From NCBI GenBank assembly GCA_947631865.1, contig CANRNF010000020.1, positions 1 through 41,169 on the forward strand: a DNA stretch of 41,169 bases, in the 5' to 3' direction. The notes under the pieces are model-generated. The model saw nothing but the letters and a program-made list of their open reading frames with translations, was not told the origin of the DNA and did not search any database. Positions 1-6,907 of this stretch are shown in pieces. Origin of the DNA: an uncultured Oscillospiraceae bacterium (lineage in GTDB: Bacteria; Bacillota; Clostridia; Oscillospirales; Oscillospiraceae). A program made the translations under genes and the position numbers. Numbering within the stretch: the first letter of the stretch is position 1; each line of letters begins with the position of its first letter.

Positions 1-31
1 CCGGTTCAGTACAAGGCTGAACTGGGCTTTT
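1..31 (+). terminator. Intrinsic terminator at left edge
   Basis: A 9-bp stem (1-9 with 17-25, one G-T pair) is followed by GC and a T run at 28-31. It probably ends a plus-strand gene lying left of the window. It could also act on the minus strand for the nitroreductase operon, although the T run favours the plus strand. Nothing else is recognisable before position 107. Confidence 0.55.
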
Positions 32-106
32 GATCCTTTGGTTGCTTCCTCTTGTCTACTTCCCCTTGACTACTGCAGCCACGGCAGGGTGGTTTTCTGT
101 TTTATA

Positions 107-778
107 TCATTCCGCCCAGGAGAAGTTCTCCCTGCCGGCGCCTAGCTCAAAGTGGTACTTCACGATGCCCAGGTCCACCTTGGAAAAGGGCCCTTTCAGC
201 GCCTCAGCCCGGACCCGTCCGTCCGGCTCCAGGGTGAAGCAGAATTTCTGCTGGTTGATGGCCGTTGGCGCCAGCATGGCGCACTCCATCCCCCGGCGGA
301 ACCAAACGGGCATATCCCCATCTACCTGACACAGCTTCTCCATGAGCTTGTCCTTGTGAGCTGTACCCTGTGCCGCCCCATAGCCCAGGGCGATCACCAG
401 CGCCAGCTTTTCCCCCGGCCCGATCTCCATGCGGGCCTTCTTCTTGGAGAAGGTCAGGCCCACCCAGCAGGTATTCAGCCCCAGCATCTGGGCCAGGAGC
501 ACCAGCCGCTCGCCGTAGTACCCGGCCCGCTCCTCCAGGCCCTCGTCGTCCGGGCCTGCCAGTACGAAGTAATCGCTCACACCGGAAAAGCTGCCGTACT
601 TGGCCATGGCGCAGTCGAAAGCCCGGGGCTCGTCGGTCACCAATTGGATGTGCAGTTTTCCCTCCCGGTTGCAGGCGTCCACTTCCTCCCGGAGCTTTGC
701 CAGCACATCCGACGGGATGGGCTTATCCAAGTACTTGCGCACGCTGTGCCGCGCCCTCATCGCCTCAAAAATGTCCAT
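107..778 (-). CDS. Nitroreductase family protein (TM1586-like)
   Basis: An FMN-dependent nitroreductase-fold protein of about 223 residues, probably cytosolic. The N-terminus carries the family's RHSVRKY phosphate/FMN-binding stretch. The C-terminal half repeats a nitroreductase-like segment (MLAPTAINQQKF), as in the pseudo-dimeric TM1586 branch, where one chain holds two half-domains. Two adjacent ATGs exist at 781 and 778. The AAGAGGAG ribosome site at 786-793 is 7 nt from the ATG at 778 and only 4 nt from the other, so 778 is preferred. It is the last gene of a three-gene minus-strand operon and starts 13 nt after its neighbour's stop. The substrate cannot be told from sequence. Confidence 0.88.
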   Translation of the reverse strand: MDIFEAMRARHSVRKYLDKPIPSDVLAKLREEVDACNREGKLHIQLVTDEPRAFDCAMAKYGSFSGVSDYFVLAGPDDEGLEERAGYYGERLVLLAQMLGLNTCWVGLTFSKKKARMEIGPGEKLALVIALGYGAAQGTAHKDKLMEKLCQVDGDMPVWFRRGMECAMLAPTAINQQKFCFTLEPDGRVRAEALKGPFSKVDLGIVKYHFELGAGRENFSWAE

Positions 779-791
779 CATGATGCTCCTC

Positions 792-1004
792 TTACCACTC
801 GTATTTGATCTCGTTTTTTTCAAAGCCATAGTCCCGCAAAAACTGCTCCAGGTCGGCGTCATTGCGGATCAGCATGACCTCCACGAAGCGGCCCGCGGCG
901 GTCTCCCGGTACCCGGCCACCTTCTCGCCGGTGCAGATACTGGCGCGGATGACCGGCTCCTTGCCAGTCCGGTCATACCGCGGCCCTTTCTTCTTTCCAA
1001 ACAT
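792..1004 (-). CDS. Small conserved hypothetical protein (70 aa)
   Basis: A 70-residue basic protein beginning MFGKKKGPRYDRTGKEP, with a compact alpha/beta-looking body ending in NEIKYEW. There is no signal peptide or membrane segment. Short proteins with this start and a PVIRASICTGE stretch recur in Clostridia, in my recollection, without an established function. The ATG at 1004 is chosen because AGGTGG lies 4 nt upstream; an in-frame start at 1022 has no such site. It sits between the membrane protein and the nitroreductase in one operon, which suggests co-expression but not a role. Confidence 0.75.
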   Translation of the reverse strand: MFGKKKGPRYDRTGKEPVIRASICTGEKVAGYRETAAGRFVEVMLIRNDADLEQFLRDYGFEKNEIKYEW

Positions 1005-1046
1005 GGTCCCACCTGCTCTCAATAGAAATTATGTAAACTTATATAT

Positions 1047-1526
1047 TCAGTCCGCGTCCTCGATCACCAGCTCGGACTGCTGCAAGAACGCCACGGCCCG
1101 CTCCTTGGCCCGGATGAGGGGGAACTCCTGGATCCACACGTTGGCCGCCTCCCACACGGAGAAGGAGCCGATGGTGGAGACGATGGCCGCCGCCACCGCG
1201 CCCATTCTGTTCTCGAAGACCAGGCCCAGCACCACGAATATCACGCCGATGGCCAGCAGCCGCAGGCTGTTGAGCCAGCTGCTCCGCTTGTGCCGCTTCA
1301 CGCTCTTGCCCACGGCGTCCATGTACTGTCCGATGGCCTTCTCCAGCCGTCCCTCGTCCAGGTCCAGGGCGCTGGCAAAGCACAGCCGCAGCTTCTCCCC
1401 CCGGCGCCGGCCCTCCAGAGCCTTGGTCATATAGGACAGCACATCCTCGCTCAGGGTGAGGCCCGTCTCGTCAAATCCGCAGTACAGGTCCTCCTCCCGG
1501 TCGATCTTGATCCTCACCTCAAACAT
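1047..1526 (-). CDS. Predicted membrane protein with two TM segments (159 aa)
   Basis: An acidic, charged N-terminal half (about residues 1-80) is followed by two hydrophobic segments, roughly 85-105 and 110-128, and a short charged tail. This predicts an inner-membrane anchor with a cytosolic domain. I do not recognise a named family. The start ATG is preceded by GGAGG at 7 nt. It is the first gene of the operon that continues to the small protein and nitroreductase. Upstream lies the tandem hairpin repeat (1572-1733), and a TATAAT-like box at 1551-1556 is close to the gene. Confidence 0.8.
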   Translation of the reverse strand: MFEVRIKIDREEDLYCGFDETGLTLSEDVLSYMTKALEGRRRGEKLRLCFASALDLDEGRLEKAIGQYMDAVGKSVKRHKRSSWLNSLRLLAIGVIFVVLGLVFENRMGAVAAAIVSTIGSFSVWEAANVWIQEFPLIRAKERAVAFLQQSELVIEDAD

Positions 1527-1571
1527 CCCTCGTCCTCCGTTCTCTGCCGTATTATATCCGCTATTTGTATC

Positions 1572-1733
1572 ATACCATGTCGCGCGGTTCCGGCGTCAGC
1601 CGGGAGCGCGACCGGTATTTTTTTGGTGTAACAGCGCGTAGCGTCTGTTATACCATGTCGCGCGGTTCCGGCGTCAGCCGGGAGCGCGACCGGTATTTTT
1701 TGAGTATGATAGCGCTCTTGGCGCTATCATACC
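1572..1733 (-). repeat. Tandem two-hairpin promoter-associated repeat (copy A, two units)
   Basis: Two units with a 78-bp period. A stretch of about 52 bp beginning ATACCATGTCGCGC is identical at 1572 and 1650. Each unit, read on the minus strand, is a variable-sequence hairpin followed by an A run and then a conserved long hairpin (ATACC / GGTAT ends, GTCGCGC / GCGCGAC stem). The variable hairpin of the outer unit is a 12-bp perfect stem at 1704-1732; the inner unit has a weaker one (GTAACAG / CTGTTAT). Related single copies occur at 12751-12831 and, truncated, at 27111-27155, always just upstream of a minus-strand gene and in the same orientation. Confidence 0.85.
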
Positions 1734-1754
1734 GCAAAACACCGCCGAGGGCAA
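1726..1754 (-). promoter_or_regulatory. Putative promoter reading into the repeat and the 1047-1526 operon
   Basis: TTGCCC (1749-1754), a 17-bp spacer, and TATGAT (1726-1731) on the minus strand. The -10 box is the first arm of the perfect hairpin of repeat copy A, so transcription would start inside the hairpin and give a leader of about 190 nt made of the repeat. A second TATAAT at 1551-1556 closer to the gene has no good -35. Confidence 0.45.
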
Positions 1755-1820
1755 CCGGGGAGAGCCAGCGGACGCCCCGAACTTACGGCAAATTATCGGC
1801 GAAGTAGTTAAGTTTATCTA

Positions 1821-1849
1821 TTGTGTCGATTTAGAAACTGTGATATACT
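1821..1849 (+). promoter_or_regulatory. Promoter of the redox operon
   Basis: TTGTGT (1821-1826), a 17-bp spacer ending in TGA, and TATACT (1844-1849); the TG one base before the -10 makes an extended -10. The leader then carries a GC hairpin (GGGCGG / CCGCCC, around 1866-1882) and a strong ribosome site (AGGAAGGAGAG) before the ATG at 1931. No riboswitch is recognised. Confidence 0.6.
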
Positions 1850-1930
1850 GACAAGGAATGACCGAAGGGCGGCCGGACCGCCCGGGGGAGAGGCGTTTTC
1901 TCATGAACGTCAAGGAAGGAGAGAGTTATC

Positions 1931-2425
1931 ATGCAGTCGTGTGACCACAAGAGCGTGGACCTGACGCTGCTGGAGGACACGCTGGCGGAATACGCCGGCG
2001 TCAAAGGCAGTCTCATCTCCATCCTGCAGAAGACGCAGGAGATCTACGGCTACGTACCCATGGACGCGGTGTACCTCATCTCGGAGCGGACGGGGGCCAG
2101 TCCCGCGAAGATCCTGGGCGTGGCAACGTTTTACTCCCAGTTCCGCTTCCAGCCGGTGGGCAGGTACCTCATCATGCTGTGCAAGGGCACGGCGTGCTAC
2201 GTGAACGGCGCCGAGCGCATCCTGGACGCGGTGACGGACGAGCTGGGCATCGGCAACAACCAGACCACCGAGGACGGGCTTTTCTCCCTGTCCGTGGTGG
2301 CGTGCCTGGGCTGCTGCTCCCTGGCCCCGGTGATGATGATCAACGACAAGGCGTACGGGTCCCTCACGCCGGACAAGGCCCGGCAGATATTGCGGGACCT
2401 GCGAAAGGAGGCTGAGGCCCAATGA
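1931..2425 (+). CDS. nuoE: NuoE-like [2Fe-2S] subunit of NAD(P)H-linked oxidoreductase
   Basis: 164 residues. It has the thioredoxin-like ferredoxin fold of the NuoE/HndA/HydC family, with ligands C84 and C89 (CKGTAC) and C125 and C129 (CLGCC). The first half is the helical NuoE N-terminal domain, including GVATFYSQFRF. It should pass electrons between the flavin subunit and other centres of a soluble complex. The gene is first in a tightly coupled operon: its stop overlaps the ATG of the NuoF-like gene by 4 nt. The family assignment is firm. Which complex it serves (transhydrogenase, hydrogenase or formate dehydrogenase) rests on the neighbours; see the third gene. Confidence 0.93.
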   Translation: MQSCDHKSVDLTLLEDTLAEYAGVKGSLISILQKTQEIYGYVPMDAVYLISERTGASPAKILGVATFYSQFRFQPVGRYLIMLCKGTACYVNGAERILDAVTDELGIGNNQTTEDGLFSLSVVACLGCCSLAPVMMINDKAYGSLTPDKARQILRDLRKEAEAQ

Positions 2426-4179
2426 CGGCACGGATCGTAGTAGGCGAGGGCAGCTGCGGCCTGGCCGCCGGCGCCGGGGCGGTATACGACGCCCTGAAGG
2501 CGGCGCTGACCGCCGATATGGACGCGAAGCTCTCCATCACCGGCTGCGTGGGCGCCTGCTTCCTGGAGCCCATCGTGGACGTATATGACGGCAAGGGCAC
2601 GCTGCACCGCTGCGTGCACGTATCGCCGGAGAACGCGGAGACCATCGCCGCCGCCGTGAAGAGCGGCGACTATTCGGGCCTGGCCGACATCACCATCCGG
2701 CCCGAGGATGAGATGTTCCTGTCCCGGCAGACCCGCATAGCCCTGCGGCACTGCGGCGTCATAAACCCCGAGAGCATCGACGAGTACCTGGCGGACGACG
2801 GCTATCAGGCCCTGGAGAAAGTCCTGAAGACCATGACCCCGGAGGACGTCATCCAGGAGATCAAGACCTCCGGCCTGGCCGGGCGCGGCGGCGCGGGCTT
2901 CCCCACCTGGTTTAAGTGGAACGCGGCCCGGCAGAGCCCCGGCACGGAGAAATACCTCATCTGCAACGCGGACGAGGGCGACCCCGGCGCGTTCATGGAC
3001 CGGGCCGTGATCGAGTCCGACCCCCACAACCTCATCGAGGGCATGCTCATCGGCGCTTACGCCATCGGCTGCCAGGAGGCGGTGGTATACGTCCGGGCGG
3101 AGTATCCCCTGGCCATCGTCCGGCTCACCGAGGCCCTGAAGCAGGCCCGGGAGCGGGGGTATCTGGGCAAGAACATCCTGGGCACGGACTTTTCCTGCGA
3201 CATCCGCATCAAGGCGGGCGCCGGCGCGTTCGTCTGCGGCGAGGAGACGGCCCTTATCGAGTCCCTGGAGGGCAGCCGGGGCATGCCGCGCTTAAAGCCC
3301 CCCTTCCCCGCGGAGGCCGGCTACTGGCACAAGCCCAGCAACATCAACAACGTGGAGACCTGGGCCAACGTGAGCTGGATCATCAACCACGGCGGCGAGG
3401 CCTTTGCCGCCATGGGCACGGCCAACAGCAAGGGCACCAAGGTCTTCGCCGTCACCGGCAAGGTGAAGCGGGGCGGCCTTGTGGAGATCCCCATGGGCAT
3501 GACGCTGCGGGATGTGATCTTCGGCATCGCCGGGGGCATCCGGGACGACCGGGAGTTCAAGGCGGTCCAGCTGGGCGGACCCAGCGGCGGGTGCATCCCC
3601 GCCAGCCTTCTGGACACCGTCATCGACTACAAGAGCCTGCAGGCCACCGGCGCCATCATGGGTTCCGGCGGCATGGTGGTCATGGACGACTCCACCTGCA
3701 TGGTGGGCATCGCCAAGTTCTTCCTGGACTTCACCACCCGTGAAAGCTGCGGCAAGTGCGTCCACTGCCGCATCGGCACCAAACGGCTGGGCGAGATTTT
3801 GAACCGCATCGTGAACGGCGAGGGCAAGGAAGGGGACGTGGAGCTTCTGGAAGAGCTCTGCACCACCGTGAAGGCCGGGGCCCTGTGCGGCCTGGGCCAG
3901 AGCGCGCCCAACCCCGTGCTCACCACCATCCGGTATTTCCGGGACGAGTACGACGCCCACATCCGGGACAAGAAATGTCCCGCCAAGGCGTGCCCGGCGC
4001 TGCTTACATACAGCATCGACAAGGATAAGTGCAAGGGCTGCTCCGCCTGCGCCCGCAAGTGCCCTGTCCAGGCCATCAGCGGCGAGGTAAAGAAGCCCTA
4101 TACCATAGACCCGGCCAAGTGCATCCGCTGCGGCGCGTGCCACAACACCTGCCGCTTCGGCGCGGTGACCGTGGAATAA
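2422..4179 (+). CDS. nuoF: NuoF-like NADH/FMN subunit with C-terminal ferredoxin domain
   Basis: 585 residues. Domains in order: a thioredoxin-like [2Fe-2S] domain (C12, C42, C46 visible, residues 1-95); the NuoF FMN/NADH module (GRGGAGFPTWFKW and NADEGDPGAFMDR near 155-195); an SLBB region; a [4Fe-4S] helical domain (ESCGKCVHC near 438); and a C-terminal two-cluster ferredoxin (CKGCSACARKCP and CIRCGACHNTC). This is the HydB/NuoF layout of bifurcating hydrogenases and transhydrogenases, not of respiratory complex I, which lacks the terminal ferredoxin. It is the likely site of NAD(H) exchange and flavin bifurcation. The start overlaps nuoE by 4 nt. Confidence 0.95.
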   Translation: MTARIVVGEGSCGLAAGAGAVYDALKAALTADMDAKLSITGCVGACFLEPIVDVYDGKGTLHRCVHVSPENAETIAAAVKSGDYSGLADITIRPEDEMFLSRQTRIALRHCGVINPESIDEYLADDGYQALEKVLKTMTPEDVIQEIKTSGLAGRGGAGFPTWFKWNAARQSPGTEKYLICNADEGDPGAFMDRAVIESDPHNLIEGMLIGAYAIGCQEAVVYVRAEYPLAIVRLTEALKQARERGYLGKNILGTDFSCDIRIKAGAGAFVCGEETALIESLEGSRGMPRLKPPFPAEAGYWHKPSNINNVETWANVSWIINHGGEAFAAMGTANSKGTKVFAVTGKVKRGGLVEIPMGMTLRDVIFGIAGGIRDDREFKAVQLGGPSGGCIPASLLDTVIDYKSLQATGAIMGSGGMVVMDDSTCMVGIAKFFLDFTTRESCGKCVHCRIGTKRLGEILNRIVNGEGKEGDVELLEELCTTVKAGALCGLGQSAPNPVLTTIRYFRDEYDAHIRDKKCPAKACPALLTYSIDKDKCKGCSACARKCPVQAISGEVKKPYTIDPAKCIRCGACHNTCRFGAVTVE

Positions 4180-4193
4180 GGGAGGCGGCTGCA

Positions 4194-6221
4194 ATGAGTG
4201 AGATAAAACTGACCATCAACGGAAAGCCCTGCGCCGGCCAGGCCGGCCAGACCATCCTGGAGATCGCCCGGGAAAACGGCATCGACATCCCCACCCTGTG
4301 CCATGACGACAGCGTGGCCCATTACGGCGCCTGCGGCCTGTGCGTGGTGGAGGCGGAGGGCTCGCCGAAGCTTTTGCGCTCCTGCTCCACCCTGGCCGCC
4401 GACGGCATGGTGATCAACACCGAGGGGGAGCGGGCCGTCCAGGCGCGGAAGATCGCTCTGGAGCTTCTCATGAGCGACCACGACGGGGACTGCATGGGCC
4501 CCTGCCGCCTGACCTGCCCCGCCGGGACCAACTGCCAGGCCTACGTGAAGCAGGTGGCCCTGGGCAACACAAAGGAAGCCGTGCGCATCGTGAAGGAGCG
4601 GCTGCCCCTGCCCGCCAGCATCGGCTATGTGTGCCCCCACCCCTGCGAGAAGGAGTGCCGCCGGGGCCTGGTGGAGGAGCCCATCTCCATCGCCATGATC
4701 AAGCGGTTCATGAGCCTGGACCAGCTGGGCAAAGCCGACAAGTGGAAGCCCGAGCGGGCCCCCGCCACCGGCAAGACCGTGGGCGTCATCGGCGGCGGCC
4801 CCGCCGGCCTGACCGCGGCCTACTACCTGGCCCTGAAGGGCCACGACGTGACCCTCACCGAGGCCATGCCCCAAATGGGCGGCATGCTCCGCTACGGCAT
4901 CCCCCAGTACCGCCTGCCCAAGGACGTGGTAGACGCGGAGATCGCCGAGATCGCCGAGGCCGGGGTGAAGATGGAGAACAACGTCAAGATCGGTAAAGAC
5001 ATCTCCTTTGCCGACTACCGGGCCAAGTTCGACGCGGTGGTCATCGCCATCGGCGCCTGGAGCAGCACGCCTCTGCACTGCCCCGGCGAGGACATGGACG
5101 GCGTGTACGGCGGCATCGATTTTTTGCGCAGCGTCGCCTTGCACGACCCCCTGCCCATCGGCAAAAACGTGGCCATCGTGGGCGGCGGCAACACCGCCAT
5201 GGACGCCTGCCGCACGGCGGTGCGCCTGGGGGCGGAGAACGTGTACGTCATCTACCGCCGGACCCAGAGCGAGATGCCCGCGAACCAGGACGAGATCGAG
5301 GAGGCCACGGAGGAGGGCGTCCAGTTCAAGTTCCTCACGAACCCCGCCGAGATATTGGGCGAGAACGGCCACGTGACCGCGGTGAAGCTGCAGGTCATGG
5401 AGCTGGGCGAGCCCGACGCCTCCGGCCGCCGGAGCCCGGTGCCCGTGGAGGGCAAGTTCGTCACGCTGGACGTGGACAGCGTCATCGCCGCCATCGGCCA
5501 GAAGGTCAACCCCGCCGGCTTCGACGTGGCCCTCAATAAGCGGGGCATCATCGCCGCCGACGAGGCCACCTTCCTCACCGACCAGGAGGGCGTGTTCGCC
5601 GTGGGCGACGCCACCAACAAGGGCGCGGGCATCGCCATCGCCGCCATCGGCGAGGCCAGCAAGGCCGCCGACGTGGCGGACAGCTGGCTCCGGGGCCACA
5701 TGGTGCCCTACCGGGAGCCCTTCGTGAGCAAGCGGACCGTGACCGCGGCGGACCTGGCCGACAAGGAGAAGAAGCCCCGCGTCCACGTCACCAACCGCCC
5801 GGCGGAGGAGCGCAAGCACGACTTCGAGCCCGTGAACGACGGCTTCAGTGCCGAGGAGGCCATGAAGGAGGCCAAGCGGTGCCTGGAGTGCGGCTGCCAC
5901 GATTACGGGGAGTGCTCCCTTATAAAGCACGCCAACCGCTATGAGATCCATCCCGAGCGGTTCGCCGGCGAGAAGCGCCACAAGGACCTGGAGCAGAAGC
6001 TGGTGGTCATCCAGCGGGACCAGGGCAAGTGCATCCTGTGCGGCCTGTGCGTGCGCGTCTGCGACGAGGTGGCCAAGGAGGGCATCCTGGGTCTGGTGGG
6101 CCGCGGCTTCGGCACCGTGGTCAAGCCGGAATTCCGGGACAGCGACCGCATCAAGGTCTGCGCCGCCTGCAAAAAGTGCGCCGAGGCCTGCCCCACCGGC
6201 GCCCTCCAGATCATCGGCTGA
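4194..6221 (+). CDS. Ferredoxin / GltD-like FAD oxidoreductase fusion with terminal 4Fe-4S clusters (StnABC-type candidate)
   Basis: 675 residues from ATG 4194, with GGAGG 9 nt upstream. Residues 1-80 are a NuoG/HydA-like [2Fe-2S] domain (C36, C47, C50, C64). Next is the cysteine-rich domain seen in GltD and NfnB (GPCRLTCPAG, CPHPCEKEC). Then come FAD- and NAD(P)-binding Rossmann motifs (GVIGGGPAGLTAA, VAIVGGGNTAMDAC) and the second FAD motif (GVFAVGDATNKG). The C-terminus binds further clusters (CILCGLCVRVC, CAACKKCAEACP). There is no H-cluster domain and no molybdopterin subunit nearby. A NuoE + NuoF + GltD-like trio is the layout of the Sporomusa-type transhydrogenase (Stn), which couples NAD, NADP and ferredoxin pools; that reading is an inference. 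Many databases would call it glutamate synthase small subunit or NuoG-like. Confidence 0.88.
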   Translation: MSEIKLTINGKPCAGQAGQTILEIARENGIDIPTLCHDDSVAHYGACGLCVVEAEGSPKLLRSCSTLAADGMVINTEGERAVQARKIALELLMSDHDGDCMGPCRLTCPAGTNCQAYVKQVALGNTKEAVRIVKERLPLPASIGYVCPHPCEKECRRGLVEEPISIAMIKRFMSLDQLGKADKWKPERAPATGKTVGVIGGGPAGLTAAYYLALKGHDVTLTEAMPQMGGMLRYGIPQYRLPKDVVDAEIAEIAEAGVKMENNVKIGKDISFADYRAKFDAVVIAIGAWSSTPLHCPGEDMDGVYGGIDFLRSVALHDPLPIGKNVAIVGGGNTAMDACRTAVRLGAENVYVIYRRTQSEMPANQDEIEEATEEGVQFKFLTNPAEILGENGHVTAVKLQVMELGEPDASGRRSPVPVEGKFVTLDVDSVIAAIGQKVNPAGFDVALNKRGIIAADEATFLTDQEGVFAVGDATNKGAGIAIAAIGEASKAADVADSWLRGHMVPYREPFVSKRTVTAADLADKEKKPRVHVTNRPAEERKHDFEPVNDGFSAEEAMKEAKRCLECGCHDYGECSLIKHANRYEIHPERFAGEKRHKDLEQKLVVIQRDQGKCILCGLCVRVCDEVAKEGILGLVGRGFGTVVKPEFRDSDRIKVCAACKKCAEACPTGALQIIG

Positions 6222-6237
6222 AAGAATACAACGGAAA

Positions 6238-6270
6238 GGGTCTGCTGCCATCGTGCAGCAGACCCGTTTT
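6238..6270 (+). terminator. Terminator of the redox operon
   Basis: An 11-bp perfect stem (6238-6248 with 6255-6265) with a 6-nt loop, followed by GTTTTCT. It lies 17 nt after the stop of the fusion gene. Confidence 0.85.
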
Positions 6271-6278
6271 CTATGTAG

Positions 6279-6409
6279 GCCCCCTCAGACGAGGGGGCTG
6301 TCGAGCGTCAGCGAGACTGGGGGAGGGAAAAACTCCATTAGGCTGGGAAACGTCTATCTCTCTCCGTCTCGGCCTGACGGCCGAGCCACCTCCCTCGTCA
6401 GAGGGAGGC
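6279..6409 (+). repeat. Multi-hairpin intergenic repeat, type I (copy a)
   Basis: Terminal hairpins GCCCCCTC/GAGGGGGC at the left and CCTCCCTC/GAGGGAGG at the right enclose two smaller hairpins and a pyrimidine-rich centre. The right half (CTCCGTCTCGG, a CTGACGG stretch, then the terminal hairpin) is nearly identical to copy e at 27788-27922, in the same orientation; copy b (10113-10227) is inverted. The right hairpin supplies the last codons and the stop of the VanZ gene. Confidence 0.85.
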
Positions 6410-6871
6410 TTTTCTCTGTTTTGCTTTGTGTACCGCCATAAACAGCCCCCAGCCTATGATACCGCCGGCGGTGTTCAGGATAAGGTCGTCCACGTCGCAC
6501 ACGCCCAGGAGCGTGGCGTACTGTATCCCCTCCACGGCGGTAATGATGAGGATCAGCACCGGCAGGAAGAGCCATATCTTCCCCATGGCCCGCCACAGAC
6601 AGGGCAGGAATATCCCCAGGGGCACGAACACCGCCACGTTCCCCGCCAGGTTCACCAGCGCGGACGCCACCAGCCGGCGTTTGTCGGACAGGGCCACGAT
6701 CCGCAGGAAGTGGCGTATCATGGAAAAGGGCTCCAGATTGAGCCGGCTGGCCCCGGCCAGGGCCTCCTCCGTCAGGGGAGAGCCCAGCCGCTGGCCGAAC
6801 AGGAGCCAGGCCATCACGGCGCAGTACAGCCCGAACAGGACCCATATCCACTTCTTCCCTTTTTGTTCCAT
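6398..6871 (-). CDS. VanZ family membrane protein
   Basis: About 157 residues with four hydrophobic segments and the VanZ signature layout: an N-terminal TM with a following FGQ-type loop, NLEPF, LVNLAGNVAVFVPLGIFLPCLW, and the VEGIQYATLLGVCDVDDLILNTAGGIIG core. Members are membrane proteins, the best known linked to teicoplanin resistance; the function here is unknown. The ATG at 6871 has no ribosome site, but TATACT ends 8 nt upstream, so a leaderless message is predicted. An alternative TTG at 6907 overlaps the neighbour's stop. The last residues (KASL) and the stop are encoded by the terminal hairpin of the repeat at 6279-6409. Confidence 0.85.
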   Translation of the reverse strand: MEQKGKKWIWVLFGLYCAVMAWLLFGQRLGSPLTEEALAGASRLNLEPFSMIRHFLRIVALSDKRRLVASALVNLAGNVAVFVPLGIFLPCLWRAMGKIWLFLPVLILIITAVEGIQYATLLGVCDVDDLILNTAGGIIGWGLFMAVHKAKQRKASL

Positions 6872-6878
6872 GGGTACC

Positions 6879-6907
6879 AGTATACCGGACAGAGAGGGAA
6901 AAATCAA
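6879..6907 (-). promoter_or_regulatory. Promoter of vanZ, overlapping the stop codon of the HAD gene
   Basis: TTGATT (6902-6907), a 17-bp spacer and TATACT (6879-6884) on the minus strand. The -35 overlaps the TGA of the upstream HAD gene. Seven bases separate the -10 from the ATG at 6871, so +1 falls at or next to the start codon. Confidence 0.6.

Noticed and set aside
30..329. Plus-strand ORF at the left edge
   Set aside because: It overlaps the terminator and the antisense of the nitroreductase, and has no ribosome site or family signature.
1572..1733. Tandem identical repeats considered as a CRISPR array
   Set aside because: There are only two units of about 80 bp made of hairpins, no short spacers of constant length, and no cas genes nearby.
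4098..6251. Long open frame of about 700 codons opposite the ferredoxin/GltD-like fusion gene
   Set aside because: It is antisense to a gene with many verified motifs. Its composition (Gly/Ala/His/Val/Leu only) is the mirror of GC-rich codons, and no ribosome site precedes it.
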